Shown in pieces: positions 25,626 to 38,034 of a stretch of 64,000 nt of DNA; within the stretch, counting starts at the first letter, position 1; every line of letters starts with the position of its first letter. Below the pieces are notes generated by a model. It ran no database searches, was not told the DNA's origin, and was given only the letters and a program-made list of their open reading frames with translations. Made by a program: the position numbers and the translations under genes. The DNA is from Capitulum mitella (taxonomy: Eukaryota > Arthropoda > Thecostraca > Pollicipedomorpha > Pollicipedidae): assembly GCA_030062745.1 (NCBI GenBank), contig CP099850.1, positions 7,254,001 through 7,318,000 of the forward strand, written 5' to 3'.

Positions 25626-26630
25626 TCGTGCGGTGGCTTGGAGGCTCACCCACCCTGTTTGGATGTCAAGCTCCTCACACGCAGGCATTTTACAGTATCA
25701 TCATTGCCCTCATCTTTCGTTTATTACCCTAATTAGATTTAACTGCCAGCCGGTAAATCGTCGCTGCATGCAAGGATCTTTTCAGACAAGGAGTGTTTTA
25801 CAGCTCTGGCAATCAGCTGGACATGTCATGTGCCGTTAACGATTTCCAATTACGGCAGGTAGCGGTTGCTTAAACCAGCCCTTCAAAGATGCTTTTTCCT
25901 ACGTAGTGTCGTTTAGTCGTGCCACTGGAAACGTGCTGAAACGGATTTTAGCGTGCGAACGTGATCGCTTTTAAGTAGTCTACGGCGATTCCCGCCACGA
26001 AGGGACTTCTATAGCGTATCGGATATTAATCTGCTCGCAATTAACGATAATAACGATAATGAGATTCGCGCCGTTAATCCGGGAATCGCCGATAGCATTA
26101 TCTCGTTAGCAGAAATCAAGTTTTAAGTGCCTGACGCGAGGACTACACCGCGAAACTTTGCCGCCAGAGCTCGCAGCCGAGCCATTTCACTTCATTTGCA
26201 TTCATTTGAGCGGCCTTCGGCGTGATGCAAGCGTTGAGTGCCCGGCAATAAAGGTATCCCAATCAACTGGGTCTGTGAGAGGGTGCAGGCTGTGCGAGGA
26301 CGACGGCGTGGCTACGCTGCGACGCGGTCCGATCCAGACGAATGAATGTCTCCCGGTTCCGGATGTTGCTTGGTGCCATCGACAGGTCTGAGCATGGCCG
26401 GAGTGCAGGAGATCCGGAACGGAAGGTTTGCTCTCGGGAGGTATTCGCGTAATTGAAGATGCTATTCGTCTGGCACTTTTTTACCTTTGATGGCGCAGTT
26501 CTGATCCGACCTAAGAAATGTGCATCGTGGATTGTAGCAAGGCAGGATATAGCAAGGATATTGCCTTGTTCTTTACAGTCAACGAATCAGAAGCCTGCCA
26601 TCGGTTGTCAAAGTCCGAAACCTGCTCCTC

Positions 26631-26665
26631 TTTCGCTCAGAAGCCAACTCTGCTTCTGAGCGAAA
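26631..26665. repeat. Inverted repeat, 13-bp arms
   Basis: TTTCGCTCAGAAG at 26631-26643 and its exact reverse complement at 26653-26665, with a 9-nt spacer. It would form a stable hairpin in RNA. Function unknown. Confidence 0.85.
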
Positions 26666-28042
26666 TTTGGACCCAGAACACCGCCTTGTAATAATGCATT
26701 TCAAACGACGCGGAAGACGAATAATACGTTTTCAGGATCGCATTTCTGCTTTATCAGCTGACGTGATCCTCGGCATTTTCACCGGCGTTTCTATTCTTTT
26801 AAGACCGAGCAGAACCGGTGCTCCCCTGAGCTCGGACTGGCTCTCACATGCCGTCTAGATACGCCGGATACGTACGGAACGTTCAGTCTCCATGCGGCGC
26901 GAGCCACGTCAGCTACGAAAGGAAGCGGGCAGATCGGACCCCGCCGGCGGCGCTGGCTCGCCGCTCTAAACGCCTCGCCTCGCGTCTCATTTCCCGCAAG
27001 ATGCACGCCATTAATCACACTCGACGCATTAGCATGGCCCGGGAATTACTCAGCGCTGTGACGCCGCCGTGCCGTTAGGCCGCGGCCGGATCCGGCCGAC
27101 GTGCAGGCGAATTAATCGCGGTCTCACGCCGGATTCTCGGACGGTTCGGTTGAAGTCGACGCAAGGTTTTCGGGAGGGCGGTGAGCAAGAGACGTAGACA
27201 GCCTGGGATTTATGTGGTGTTCAACGAGATATGTGGTTTCCTCGTTCCCTTCGCCCCGACGTAATGCGCTTGCAGTTTCCAAGTCTTCAGAATCCGACTG
27301 TCAAGAGATTCGTGGGGATTCCCAGCGAGCGGCGTGATATCAGAGCTGTGTGTAGTTGAGGCTTACATGAACAGACCATCCTTAGAAACACGTTTTGTGA
27401 AGCGGGTCATACAGTCCAGCCGTCTCCAGTGGCTTTCAGAATGACCGCCGTCGGGAATCACAATCTTGTTATTTGTCACTGAAGTCCGGGCAGCTGTAGC
27501 CTTGTAGTCCTCCTCAGCGTGTCATCAAGGAACATAACAATCTAGTGATGTCATCCGCTGGCCATAATCAACCATGGTGCTGCGTGAGCAGAAGGGGCTT
27601 TGTTCCTCGTCTATGAAGCTCTTGTTTCTGTTACTGGTCGTTCACGAACGTAGGTGCCGGTTGTTTCTGCCCGCCACGGCGTGATCGGCCTCGGAGTCAG
27701 GGTTAGTCGCCTCGCGTTAGAAGCTAGAACTGCCCGCTGGTTCGCCTTGCGGCAGGAGACGAGCTGGGGGGGGGGCTTTATGGGGCTGCGAAATGCGGAG
27801 CTTAGTAAGTACGTGTATGGTCCCTGCCTGTCTTGTAGCGCAACACTGTACATTTGATGGCAGGTTTGTTTTTTTGTGTACCGAGCCTGGTCTGGAACGG
27901 GTTCTGTAGTTATGACATCACGATGGACTTGCACGACAGAATCGTTACCTGTGGTGCAGCTGTATCAGTCCGAGAAACGCTGAGAAGTTACTGCGGTGGC
28001 ACATATGGAAGCTTATTGCAGCTGAAGTTTTGCCTTTTATTT

Positions 28043-28045
<3 letters not shown>

Positions 28046-28098
<53 letters not shown>

Positions 28099-28146
28099 GT
28101 GTCTGTGTGTGTGTGTGTGTGTGTGCGTATATGTATATATGTATAT
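28046..28146. repeat. AT then GT microsatellite
   Basis: About 50 bp of (AT)n followed by CTGTGT and a (GT)n tract, then ATATGTATAT words. It explains the Ile-Tyr and Cys-Val runs in overlapping frames. Confidence 0.97.
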
Positions 28147-28269
28147 CGGGGCCCAATCATCAAGCCCCGATGACGGAGTGAAGAAATTGAGCAGGACCCA
28201 GCCCTAAGACGACTCGTCAGATGGCGGCAATGCTCAGTTGGCCCAGCTCCCTGTCATAGCGAAGTGAAC

Positions 28270-28540
28270 ATCACTCACCGGCCGGGCGGCGCTCCACCCA
28301 GAAACGCGCGTCGCGTCTCCCGCCAAACCGCGGCCGTCCGTCTTCCCGCCGGCGGGAGCGATTTGGCGCGCCGATCTGCCTCCTCAAAAACGCAATCTGG
28401 GGAGATATCTCAGCTATGCAAATAGAGTGGGTAAAGTATGGCCTGCTCCGGATAATGTCTCACCGCCGCGGGGCTCGACCCGCGCGGTTGGCACGAGGCT
28501 CGGGAGGGCTGCGACTCGGCCGAGGCCCCGATGCTCTGAT
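28270..28540. promoter_or_regulatory. CpG-island-like block with octamer
   Basis: Two GC-rich halves flank a short AT-richer core containing GATATCTCAGC and the octamer ATGCAAAT at 28416-28423. This resembles an enhancer with a POU-type site. No donor or TATA box was noticed. Confidence 0.4.
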
Positions 28541-28889
28541 AAGAGGGCAGGATGGATATGCCAGGTACGACCCAGGACAGAGGTATACTATTTTCAGAAC
28601 AGGGCTTAGGACATGTTGCGGGCGCAGGGATTTTTCTTTGCAACGGAGGGAAAATGGTTATTTGCGCGGAAAATTTGCGATTGAAGCGGATTTTTTGCGG
28701 CAAAAAAGCTTTCGTATTGTCGTCACGGACACTGCCACGGCGTGTGGCACGCTCACCTGAACTGGATGTTTGGGTAATGTGTCAGTTATTTCGAATCACG
28801 CCGTTTTGTCCGCCTCGCTGGTACCAACCGCTGCGACGAATACGACGGATTCAACAGGCTTGGCTCTAACGAGAAAGCGAGCTGCAGGC

Positions 28890-29210
28890 ACCGACAGTCG
28901 ACTGTCGGCCGATAACCTTTGACGCCGCTCAGTCGCTGATTCCAGCCTGTCGTCTGCGCCTGACGCCGCGGTCGCGGAGCCCGCCGGGGCGCGGTTTTGA
29001 GCGGTCGGCACGCGCGGGGACGCGATCGCGGTGCCGCCGGGTCCGCGGCCGGACCCGCCGCCTGGTTGTCCGGCGGTTCGCGGTAGTGTCCGGACGCTGA
29101 CGCCGGGCTGGGGGACTGCGGCGCGACACCCGGCGACTGATTGAGGGAGGCAGTCGATTGGTCTGGCGGACTGCCAACAAGAAACGAGACAAGCGGTTTA
29201 CGGCGGGGGA
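28890..29210. promoter_or_regulatory. CpG-island-like GC-rich block
   Basis: A GC-rich patch with dense CpG. The 208-codon minus-strand frame crossing it (28786-29412) is Pro/Ser/Arg-rich and shows no domain or codon-position signal I can recognise, so I do not call it a gene. Confidence 0.38.
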
Positions 29211-29214
29211 TTCC

Positions 29215-30785
29215 GCTCCTTGGCGTGCATGTGCAGGTTACGATGTCGTGCGACTGTGATTGCGGGTGTTTGACCCAAAGGGGCCCGGTGTCGGGAGGCT
29301 TCAACAGCAATGACACGCTGTTATGATGGATTGGTGGTAAAAATACAATGAGCCGTGGCCGTATTTGTGCCAGGACGCTTGTGCATTTCTGACCACCTGA
29401 ATGTCTGCACATTTGTGCCCAAACTCTGATGTCCTATGCCCTGGGATAACCATTCTTTCCGGTATGCCCGCTTCATTTGTCTTCTTCTGGATGCGGTATT
29501 CCTCCCGTGTTCCTTCTTTCAGTGTCATTTTGAATGAAAGCTACGTCGAGTTCCAATAGTATGGAAAATGCATGGTCACTGCCCTTTTCCTTTGTGTTGA
29601 GAGATGATTTCCAAAGTGTGCCCACGTCGCTTTCCACAAAAGACTAAAACAGCATTAACCGAAAACGTACTTAGCTCATCCTCAACGCTTCTCATCTCCA
29701 GCACTGCTTTACCGAGCGGGAATTATCATCTTCATTTCGACGAAAATCCAGGCTTTATAGCCGCATCAAACGACTCTTGGGTGTCCGAGTTTGATAGGCC
29801 GAACCGCTTAGGGGCTACAGAAATCCATTATAAAATGTTAATGTCCTCATTAAATTCCAGAACACATTTGAAAGGGACCTAAATCAAATGCATTCATTGC
29901 AGGGCCGCTAGATTTACCGTCCGCCATTTCTGGATGGCCGCCACTCAGCCCGCTTGACACAGCTAATTATCCTTGATGAGCTTGTCCTTACTTCAGCCCA
30001 TCTTCACGTCTCCAGTAATTGAAGCGTCGTCGGTTTACCGATAAGTCCATCATAGACGTGTTGGATTCAAAAGAATGTGAGGCATTATCTACGTTTTCAA
30101 TGGCAAGTGCGTTTTGCCCGGTCAGAGACCAGTCGCTTTTTGTCTAAATGCTTTTAAAGAAATCTTCGTTTTTCCGTGTTCTAGAGTTAGTCGATATCAC
30201 CGGTCGCCTCCTTCGCATCTTGCGGCATCTTCATTTTGTTCTTTGACCTCTCTCGCCGTCAGTGCCATCGCCCAAACAGAGACGCACCCGGTGACAGCGA
30301 CTCGAGTCGAATCAGACGGCACGAGACTGCCGGCCGATGTCGTCTGACGGACCGCCAACCGCCGTGTCGGACCGTTCGCCTCAGGGCCCCGCAGTCCGTG
30401 CGACGTGGCGGGGATCGAGGCGTCGGCATAGTCTTGAACTGGTGGGAAGACGGTCTAAATTCGTCTCTGCGCATTGTCACGGAAAACGGCGGAAAAGGCG
30501 TTTGACGTTCGTTGACATTAACTGATTCTCCTCCCACCTTCCGAGACCGACCGCTCAAAAATTCCGTAATTCGCGCTTAGGTATAGGGAGAAGTGGAGGG
30601 TTAGCGGGACCTCAAGCTGATGTGAATCTCTGCACCGGCTTGCGGTTAGGAAACACTAGAGCACGGTCGTCGAGCATCGACCAACGTAACTGTGTTATGC
30701 AATCCATTTACAAAAGGAACACGAAAGTTCTTTTATTCATTCATTTATTTTATCCATTATTTGCCGTCATTAACTACGATCGTTC
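29215..30785. other. Spacer with a small GC-rich patch
   Basis: Mixed DNA with a GC-rich patch at about 30270-30430. Short frames only. Nothing else could be assigned. Confidence 0.45.
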
Positions 30786-30789
30786 GCCG

Positions 30790-31540
30790 CAGCCTCAACC
30801 GGCTACCGCCAGCCCGACGCCTTGAACGCTGCAACTGGATGGCCTCCGGGCGAACTTGCCGTCACAACTTCCCCCCCCCCCTCCACCCTCCGTCTCGCCC
30901 GCTGGATCGCTCCCACGAACCGAACCCAGCCCGGGGCTGAGACGGCGGGCAGTCTCCGCCGCCCCCTGTCGGCCGTGCCGACGGCAGCGGCGGCGGCGGC
31001 CTGTTGCATTCGACGCCCTCGGCCGTGTTTCGGCGTCGTAATTGTATCGGCCGGGTCGCCATAAATTAGCCGGATTCAATTACGGCCCGCGGCGAAGTTC
31101 GCTGCGATCGCCGACCGCAGCGTTCACGTCGTCCGCGCCGGCGCCGGCTGCGGCCGGCGGGCCGAGGTCGAGACCTGGCCCGTCAGCCGGCCGCTGCCCA
31201 CCCGATGTGCGACAGAGACTTGACGCAATCACGCGCCTCTCGAACTCGAACGGTCCGCGCATCCGTTCTGGGCCCGCCAGGCACCGCCGGCTTCCGGAGT
31301 TCGCCGTGCTCCGTGTGGGGCAGCCGAGAGGGGGAGGAGGGGGGAGGGGGGCAGGGCTGCCGGTGCTTCGGAAGGATACGTAATCCCGGGCTAATGCACC
31401 GACGGCGCTGCCGAGGCCGAGATCAAAGCCGGCCGTCGGCGCCGCCAATCTGCCGCGGCGAGCCGGGCGCGGCCGCCGACAGACGCGGCAGAATAGTTTA
31501 CAGACCCGCCACCAGGAGCACTCACCGCAGGCTATCGACC
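30790..31540. promoter_or_regulatory. CpG-island-like GC-rich block
   Basis: One of the longest islands. It contains a C-rich run near 30870-30885, a short AT-richer interruption with TCGTAATTGTATC and ATAAATTAGCC at 31036-31072, and a purine-rich GGGGGAGGAGGGG tract near 31330-31350. I infer a regulatory island. Open frames on both strands are low-complexity. Confidence 0.42.
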
Positions 31541-31544
31541 TTCT

Positions 31545-32795
31545 GCAAGGGTGAAAACTGGTGGGGAGGGGGAGAGTGGTGAATCCAAGGGGAGAGAAGA
31601 GCAATTGCCCACCCGAAACCTTCAAAGGTTTACGATTTCAGCCTGCTCAGAGGAACAGCATGATGATAAAATATTATCGACTTCATAATTAACTGGAATG
31701 CTTGATTTTTGTAGTGCATGAAATGTTATGTTAAAGCTCCATTGGGCATTGCATTTTTCCTCTTCCAAACGGTCCGGCCAGATCCACACGTGAAGGATAC
31801 TTGTCCTGAGTCTTGTTTTCGGGCTCTGAGCAGTGTTGATGAACATCCTCCGCAGGTCGAATGGCTGCCAGCAGTATGGTAATCTAGCTATGCCACAAAC
31901 TCCGCACATCACGCCCGATCTCGGAGTAGGCTCAGTTTATGCGGCACGCAGTCTTTTGCAAGCTGGTCCGTGCATGAGCACGGATCGAGGCGAAATTCCG
32001 CATTCTGAACATCAGACCTGACGTCAACAGAAAGATGTTTGTGATCTTAGTGTTTCTTTCATGCAAAATACATCCATACGCTTAATTTGTTCACACCTCA
32101 AGGACCACATCAAAACGCTGCATTAGCAGCGCGCAAATCACGGAACCGCATTTGTCTCTGTTCTGTAGAAGATAACTCATTTTTTACACAAAATGCGGCC
32201 TGCATGGTCCTAAGGTGAGCATGAATGTCACCGTCATCGTAAAGAACGAAAAAGTACGGACACATCAAACAGGCGGTTCACGAAAACCGCTACCCGTGTC
32301 GGCGCCAAAGCATTACGCGACGCGCAGAGAACAGTCGTGCAAAAACTATTATGCTGCGAGGCGGACCCAAAACGAAAGAATCTAGGGCCATCGTTCGCAC
32401 GTGCTGACGCGGAGATGATATTCGGTAAGCTTAGATTGACAATATTCTGAAGGAAACAACGCCGGAGGCATGTAGCTATGCCGGAAACGTTTCTTTAGAG
32501 TTACTCTACAGCGCACGTATCACACCGAAGACATCCTGAACGTTTTCCCATCCCTTTCTTCGCGGTGTGTGTTACAACTATCGCGCAAGACGTGCGGGGC
32601 AACAGTTGCCTTGTGAACTCAACTGCAAAATAGAATTACCGACTCTAGCAAAAATATCACTGAAGAAAACAAAGCGGCAACTTAATGTTCCAAGGGCATC
32701 GCCGCCAGATCTGAATGCTCCCATGATACTTCCCGCAAGATACTATGCTCTAGGAGTTCATGGGTGGTGGCTTCTAACGGGAAAGCCGATAACTT
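31545..32795. other. Spacer without recognisable gene
   Basis: AT-balanced DNA. A 96-codon minus-strand frame (31622-31912) has ordinary amino-acid composition but no motif, splice context or family resemblance that I recognise. Confidence 0.45.
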
Positions 32796-32799
32796 TGAG

Positions 32800-33240
32800 C
32801 AGCCATGGCCAAGCCAGGCGCACTGCCGGCAAACTTGTCCAGTCAAGAAAAACACGGGGCAGCGGCGGAGCTGGGAGCAGCAGGCGCGCCGCCCCTCCCC
32901 CTCGCTAAGTCCTCAGCTCCGCAGACTGCGATCAATACGCGATCAATACCACTATCGATTATGCAAATCCGATCAAAATCCGTCAACGCGCGTCTGCATT
33001 CGGCGGCGGCGGCTGCGGCGCGCCCGTCAACTCGCGCTCACGTGGCTGGTTGCCTAGGTGACGACAGCGTCGTACGGTTGTTGAACTTCTGTAAGCTTCG
33101 GGTGGCGTGGACCCGGGAGGCGCGCTGCGGCCGTCTGCTGTCGGCCTGATTTGGCCCGCCGGCCCCGCTCACCTCGTCTCCCCATTTGCATGTGACAGCA
33201 CGCTGCGACGCTGGGGAGAGCGACCGTCCCACAGGCATCT
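32800..33240. promoter_or_regulatory. CpG island with two octamers
   Basis: A GC-rich block with octamer sites at 32961-32968 (within ATCGATTATGCAAATCC) and at 33184-33191 (ATTTGCAT, opposite orientation), 223 bp apart. The first lies directly beside an ATCGATTA homeodomain-like word, giving a compact composite. Best read as an enhancer or promoter. Confidence 0.45.
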
Positions 33241-33529
33241 AACCCTTCCGTGCAGGGGATTGACAGGAGGAAAAATGAGACAAGGAGATGCGAGGAATAT
33301 ATAGTGAGTACATCTGGAAAAATGACGCGATGAATATGCGAGATAAGTCTTATCAAATAATTGCTTTCAAACACGAGAATCGATGTTATATTGAGAGAAA
33401 CCTCCGAACACTTCTACAGTGTGGATAAGTTATGGTTCGTTTGCAGTAAACAGCAGTATATTCATTGTAGCTTCCGAATGCACAAGTTCAACGAGGCACC
33501 ATTGTCGCTGCTCTCGGAGGTGGTACGTT

Positions 33530-33790
33530 ATAATCGGACCATCAGGCCTGTGCGCAGACCCGCAGGTGTCCCCTCGCTGTTGCTCCCCTCCCCCTCCAGA
33601 CATCCGGGGAGGTCCCTATCCGTCCCCGCGCCTCGCGTCGCGTGCGTGTCCCTGCGGCCGCCATTTTGGAGAGTCCCGACTTCCCTCAGCAGCCAGTCGG
33701 TGACCGCTCCGGCTTCCGGCCTCTCCCCTCCACCCCCACTGCGTGTTCCGCTAAACGGAACCTGGGGCGGCGGCTGACGGCCGCTGGCCA
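33530..33790 (-). promoter_or_regulatory. GC-rich block with YY1 site
   Basis: GCCGCCATTTTGGA at 33657-33670 is, on the minus strand, an excellent match to the YY1 consensus (CCAAAATGGCGGC). Surrounding DNA is C-rich on the plus strand. YY1 sites of this form often lie just downstream of a transcription start and would point to minus-strand transcription; direction is inferred only. Confidence 0.42.
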
Positions 33791-33794
33791 TAGG

Positions 33795-34595
33795 CAAGCC
33801 AACGAAATGCATTCGCGTTTGGTGACGCTCAGGGTAATATGGGCCACATGGCGTCAGGGCGGCGTACTACCGTGGCGCAGGGCGCTACGCCTCCCATGAA
33901 CACTCAGATGTAACCTTAACCCTGTGGCGTTGATTGCAAAGAAATGGCCTTCAAATGGCTTCAGCCCCCTTCCCCCTTAACTTAATCCCGACGATCCACC
34001 ATCAGGGTATGACGTGATGTTTGGTTTGGTGCATAGCCCCGAGCGCCTTTGTTTGCAGAGTGCGATTCCAGTCTGGGTTTCCCGGTCGCGATTAACTTTC
34101 GGCTACGGTTGTCGAAATGTCACGCTGATGTGCAGATGCACAGGGCGTCGATCAGGTTCGTCACCATCCTGCGTTTACCGAGCCGTTAGCCGTAGACTGT
34201 TGCTTGGTATAACCGCCGCGAATGGTTTAGTCACAGATAGTCTTCTGCACAAGGCCGCAGCTGATTCTGCTCTGATTTTAACCGGCTACAGTGACCAGAG
34301 AGGTGTTCATTTTGTTTACCAAAGGAAAAAAACGACTGGAGCTGCTAGGAGGCGGCCACACACTGGCATTTTCTTCAACGTCATGTGCTATAAGAGCACT
34401 TTTCCCACATGGGATAGCTGGAAGACCCTTGGAAAAGGTCAGTGCTCGTGGATGATGTCAAATAACCTATTTAGTTCTGGGAAAAAGAGCGTGGGAAAAT
34501 AATCATGTCATTACCTCACCCAGCATGCAAATTATTTATGTAAACGAGTACTCCTGTTGCACTGTTCCCCGTGCTGCAATCGTGCTTTATTAGCT
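33795..34595. other. Spacer without recognisable gene
   Basis: Mixed DNA with an octamer at 34525-34532. The 162-codon plus-strand frame at 34014-34502 has no motif, signal peptide or flanking signal, and I treat it as chance. Confidence 0.4.
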
Positions 34596-34599
34596 TGCA

Positions 34600-34900
34600 T
34601 AGGAGTCGCCGTCCTGCGCGCCCTTCACCTCGCAACCGCGAGCCGACGTTGCGTAAGCCTTTGTCGCCGCGCTCATTCGGCGCAACTTTGTCGCCTAAGT
34701 CGGCCATCGATTTCCCGGCGGTTCATTCACACGGCGGCTGATCCGAGATTCGGTCTCTCATTAGCGGCGGCGGCCGCGCGGCGCCAGACGCGGCGCCAGG
34801 CACTGCCGGCCGACGCTGGCGTGCGCCGGCCGAGGCGGGCGGGTCGCAGCGTCAGTCGGCGGGGCATGTGATGCGGGCGGCACGCGGCGGGTATCGCTTT
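34600..34900. promoter_or_regulatory. Short CpG-island-like block
   Basis: A GC-rich patch with dense CpG and no strong recognised binding site. Regulatory role inferred from similarity in composition and size to the other islands. Confidence 0.33.
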
Positions 34901-34904
34901 TTGT

Positions 34905-36750
34905 GGCTGGCGTGGTGTGATGGAGGAAGGCTGGTGTGTTGTCGACTTTCTACATGCGTGTCGGGGTTCAGGGAAGGGGGCCAGAAATGCTGGACCAGGT
35001 GGTGTGAAACATACCAGTCGCGTCCTCAGAAACAAGTTGCGTTGACAACTCGCTCTGCATTGGCAACCTCGGATCCACGCCATTAAAGCTGGATGACACA
35101 TTCAAAGCGCGAATGACAGTCGTCGTCACAATGCTGCCCGAAGCAGCGGAGTATCGGCTCACATCTTCATCCCTTTGTGACGCGAATTCTCTCTTGAGGC
35201 CTTGGTTAATACCGCCAACACTTCCAATAAGACGCTCCATTTTTCTCGGGCTGTGACAGGACGTGGTTTCATCTGCAACTGAGCCGAGAATAAACGACGG
35301 ATTCTGTCCGCGAGGCGCCCAGGCAGAAAGCCCTCGCGCCGCCGTCGGTTTACTGAGATGATAATGTACCGCAGCGCGATGGAGACCAAAATAAACAGGC
35401 GGCAGACGCGGACAGTGCGGGGACGTTGTTTCGACTCTGAGTCGAGCAGGAATGGGAGGAAAACCGGAGGAATTATCATGCCAACGCGCAGTATCAGGTC
35501 ATGACGTGGCCAGCGCTGGGAATTCGGCAGCCTGAAAATGAGGACCAAGAATTCAGAATAACCGAAAACGTTGTTCTGTTACCGTGTTCTGGGGATATGC
35601 TGTGATTACGGTGATGTGATTGATCATTGGGGCTCAGGGCGCACGGACCACGCGGTCATACGGCGCTCATCTGATGATATGCGTTTCACGATTAATGGTA
35701 TATCTCTCGACACCGATTTTCAACGCAACAAATGCATCAAGCGAGGGCTTCGTCACAAGACAAGACAGCTAGTGACAGACAGTTACATGACAGACCAGAC
35801 ATCGTCTCATGGGAGTAAGCCTCGTCGGAAGTTAGCCTAGCTCTGCCCGTTACACGGCGATGCAAAACTTTTGAAAAAGATTGCAGAGGGTATGATTCAG
35901 TCTTTGTCTTAGGCCTCTCAAGCAGCACGAGCGCTCGCCGAGTGCTGTGCCTGGTGTCAGCCTCAGCTCCAGGATTTCACCGAGTGCTGTGGCTGGTCTG
36001 TCTCGGGTCCACGATTTCAGCGTTCAGAGTGCTGTGCTTGGTCTGTTTCGGCTCCAGCGTTTTAGCGAACGTGCCGGATGATCGATTTGAAAGCTAGCTT
36101 TTTACGAGTTTCTTGTCGGACATCTGGTGTAGAAGCCTGAGCAAGACGTTTCCGTCTTATATGTCATTAGATAAGCGCTACTTCCCGTAATGACAAGTAA
36201 TATTTGAAACAACACGGCTTAAAACGGCTCAGGTTTTCAGTGCGGTCCCCGGTGTTGGAATGCCTGCACGCATGTCTGCATATGATTAGAACGCGCCGGA
36301 CTAGCTGCAGATGTGGGCATCATATCCGGTAGAAGCAAGCCAGTTTAGCCAAGGATGCCTGCCGGTAAGTCGCCGATCACGACTTGTCAGACTAACCGCC
36401 AGTTGTAAATCTTGAGATCACTCGGTTTATCGTTTCTCAATAAGAAGTAATTGCTGTGATGGGCACAGATCGGATGAAACCGACTTTACGAACCTACGTA
36501 ATGACCGAGGACACTGAAAAAACGTGCCACCTGTCCCCACATGGTCACATCAACAGCAGAAGCGACTGACGAGTTGATGAACACGGAATACGGTGACACA
36601 GACGACCAACGGTAGAACTTCGCCAAGAGCGGACACATGAAAGTTCGAGTACGTGAGGCAGGACAACTACCAGACCAATGACCAACCAACCAATCGCCGG
36701 GTGAAGCTTAGCACTCAGGTTCGCTCACGATGGACGTCCATAAAGGGATG
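34905..36750. other. Spacer without recognisable gene
   Basis: AT-balanced DNA apart from the short tandem repeat at 35939-36069. The 129-codon minus-strand frame at 35159-35548 shows no recognisable domain. Confidence 0.45.
35939..36069. repeat. Three imperfect tandem units of about 42-45 bp
   Basis: The phrase AGTGCTGTG begins at 35941, 35983 and 36028. Each is followed by a related CTTGGTCTGT...CTCCAGGATTT-type segment. Units are diverged. No coding frame runs through them convincingly. Confidence 0.8.
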
Positions 36751-36753
36751 GTC

Positions 36754-36825
36754 TGGAGATGTCGGGGTTTGAACCCGAGGCCTCTCACATGCGAAGCGAG
36801 CGCTCTACCACTGAGCTACATCCCC
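36754..36825 (-). tRNA. tRNA-Ala (anticodon CGC)
   Basis: A 72-nt cloverleaf is read on the minus strand: acceptor GGGGATG/CATCTCC, D arm GCTC/GAGC, anticodon arm CTCGC-TTCGCAT-GTGAG with anticodon CGC, and T arm TCGGG-TTCAAAC-CCCGA. The acceptor contains the G3:U70 wobble pair that identifies tRNA-Ala. A box (TAGCTCAGTGG) and B box (GGTTCAAACCC) are intact, and there is no intron. The downstream T run is weak (TTT), unlike the other copies, so termination here may be less efficient. The sequence is identical to the copies at 49298 and 53006. Confidence 0.95.
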
Positions 36826-36829
36826 TGTC

Positions 36830-37950
36830 CATCGTATAGAACACAGAATATGCTGTGGCGGTATTTACTAGGCTGCGCCCAGATTATCGCATCATGGCGT
36901 GGGAAAAGGATGCACCAGGGCGGGTGAATTCGTTCGTTTTTTTTTAGCCTGAGCCGTAATGGCACCGCATCAAAATCGCCTTCCTCTGTCTGTGAACTCT
37001 ATTCCACCCCACTACCATTTTCCATCATTTTTTTGTGGCGTGGATCCTTTTAACCCTTGGTCATCAGAACTTGACAGATTGTCATATCGCACCCGGGATA
37101 TACCCGGTTGCATACAGAGAAAGCATTTTGAGCGGTTCGTCAATAACGTTCAGAAGTCGTGGGATCTCAAAGACGTGGAATCTCAGAGACAAATCGAGGG
37201 CTGTAGCTGCAAGCTACACGTCGTTCTTTTCGATTAGATCTAGATCTACATTCTTTAAGATTCCAGATTTTGCAGTGAGACATCGTTTTCTTTGGATTTA
37301 GGACTGCCATCGTTGATAGTGCAAAAATAAGAGCTCATCGAAATCGTGACATTCTGGCCTGGGTCCTGTCTATTTTTACAGACGGCCGAGCTGTGCAGCG
37401 TTTCTCGATGATTGACTCGAATGTCGAGGTTTCACTTCGACCTGAGATCACTGCAATTATGAGCTATCAAATCCTCGAAAATGGAGTAGGCCTGATTTGC
37501 GTTCCCAACGCTCTGCAGTCTTTCATAAAAATTCAGCCGACTCAGGAAGGAACCCCTTGGGCAGTAATGGCTGCCAGAAAATCGAGGTCTCATCAGGTTC
37601 GTTTCGCTTGAAACGCTGGTGCTGTACCTGTGGGCTTCATTTCCCTTATTACTCGTTGCTCACACGTTGAAACTTACGGGCCCTGATGGACCGTTGCGCC
37701 GCTGTTATGTATTCAAACGTTAGCTCTACGGCATTCCACGGAAACGCTTACGTCAAAAAATAACACCCGCCTATGCCTTCGCTGCGTCCTGTGTTGCCAC
37801 AGCTCTGCGTGCCGCCCGGAAATCAGCAAACAACCCGGGCCTTTGGAAGACCTATATTGCTGCGCAACGCGCTTGCTGGGCTCACCGGTAAAACACAGCA
37901 TGGTGTGGTTCGAAATGGCCGCGACCATACCGCCCAAAATCGAAAACAGG
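36830..37950. other. Spacer between two tRNA genes
   Basis: AT-balanced DNA with short motif-free frames on both strands. Apart from the tRNA genes themselves, I saw no shared flanking sequence that would mark a SINE. Confidence 0.5.
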
Positions 37951-37956
37951 GCGGAA

Positions 37957-38028
37957 TGGAGATGTCGGGGTTTGAACCCGAGGCCTCTCACATGCAAAGC
38001 GAGCGCTCTACCACTGAGCTACATCCCC
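37957..38028 (-). tRNA. tRNA-Ala (anticodon TGC)
   Basis: A 72-nt cloverleaf identical to the CGC copies except for one base: the loop reads TTTGCAT, making the anticodon TGC, which reads GCA codons. G3:U70 and both internal promoter boxes are intact. TTTT follows within about 15 nt on the minus strand, a normal polymerase III terminator. The single difference implies a recent duplication with a wobble-base change. Confidence 0.95.
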
Positions 38029-38034
38029 GCATGC

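Larger units (their letters stand above)
25630..28265. other. Spacer with AT-motif cluster and minor GC patch
   Basis: Mixed DNA. At 26030-26110 there is a cluster of AACGATAAT, TTAATC and GATAGCATTATC words within otherwise GC-balanced sequence. An octamer is at 26194-26201. A moderately GC-rich patch at 26840-27150 holds several ATTAA/ATTAGCAT words. No gene is supported. Confidence 0.45.

Noticed and set aside
28786-29412. 208-codon minus-strand open frame
   Set aside because: Pro/Ser/Arg-rich composition artefact across a CpG island, with no motif and no splice context.
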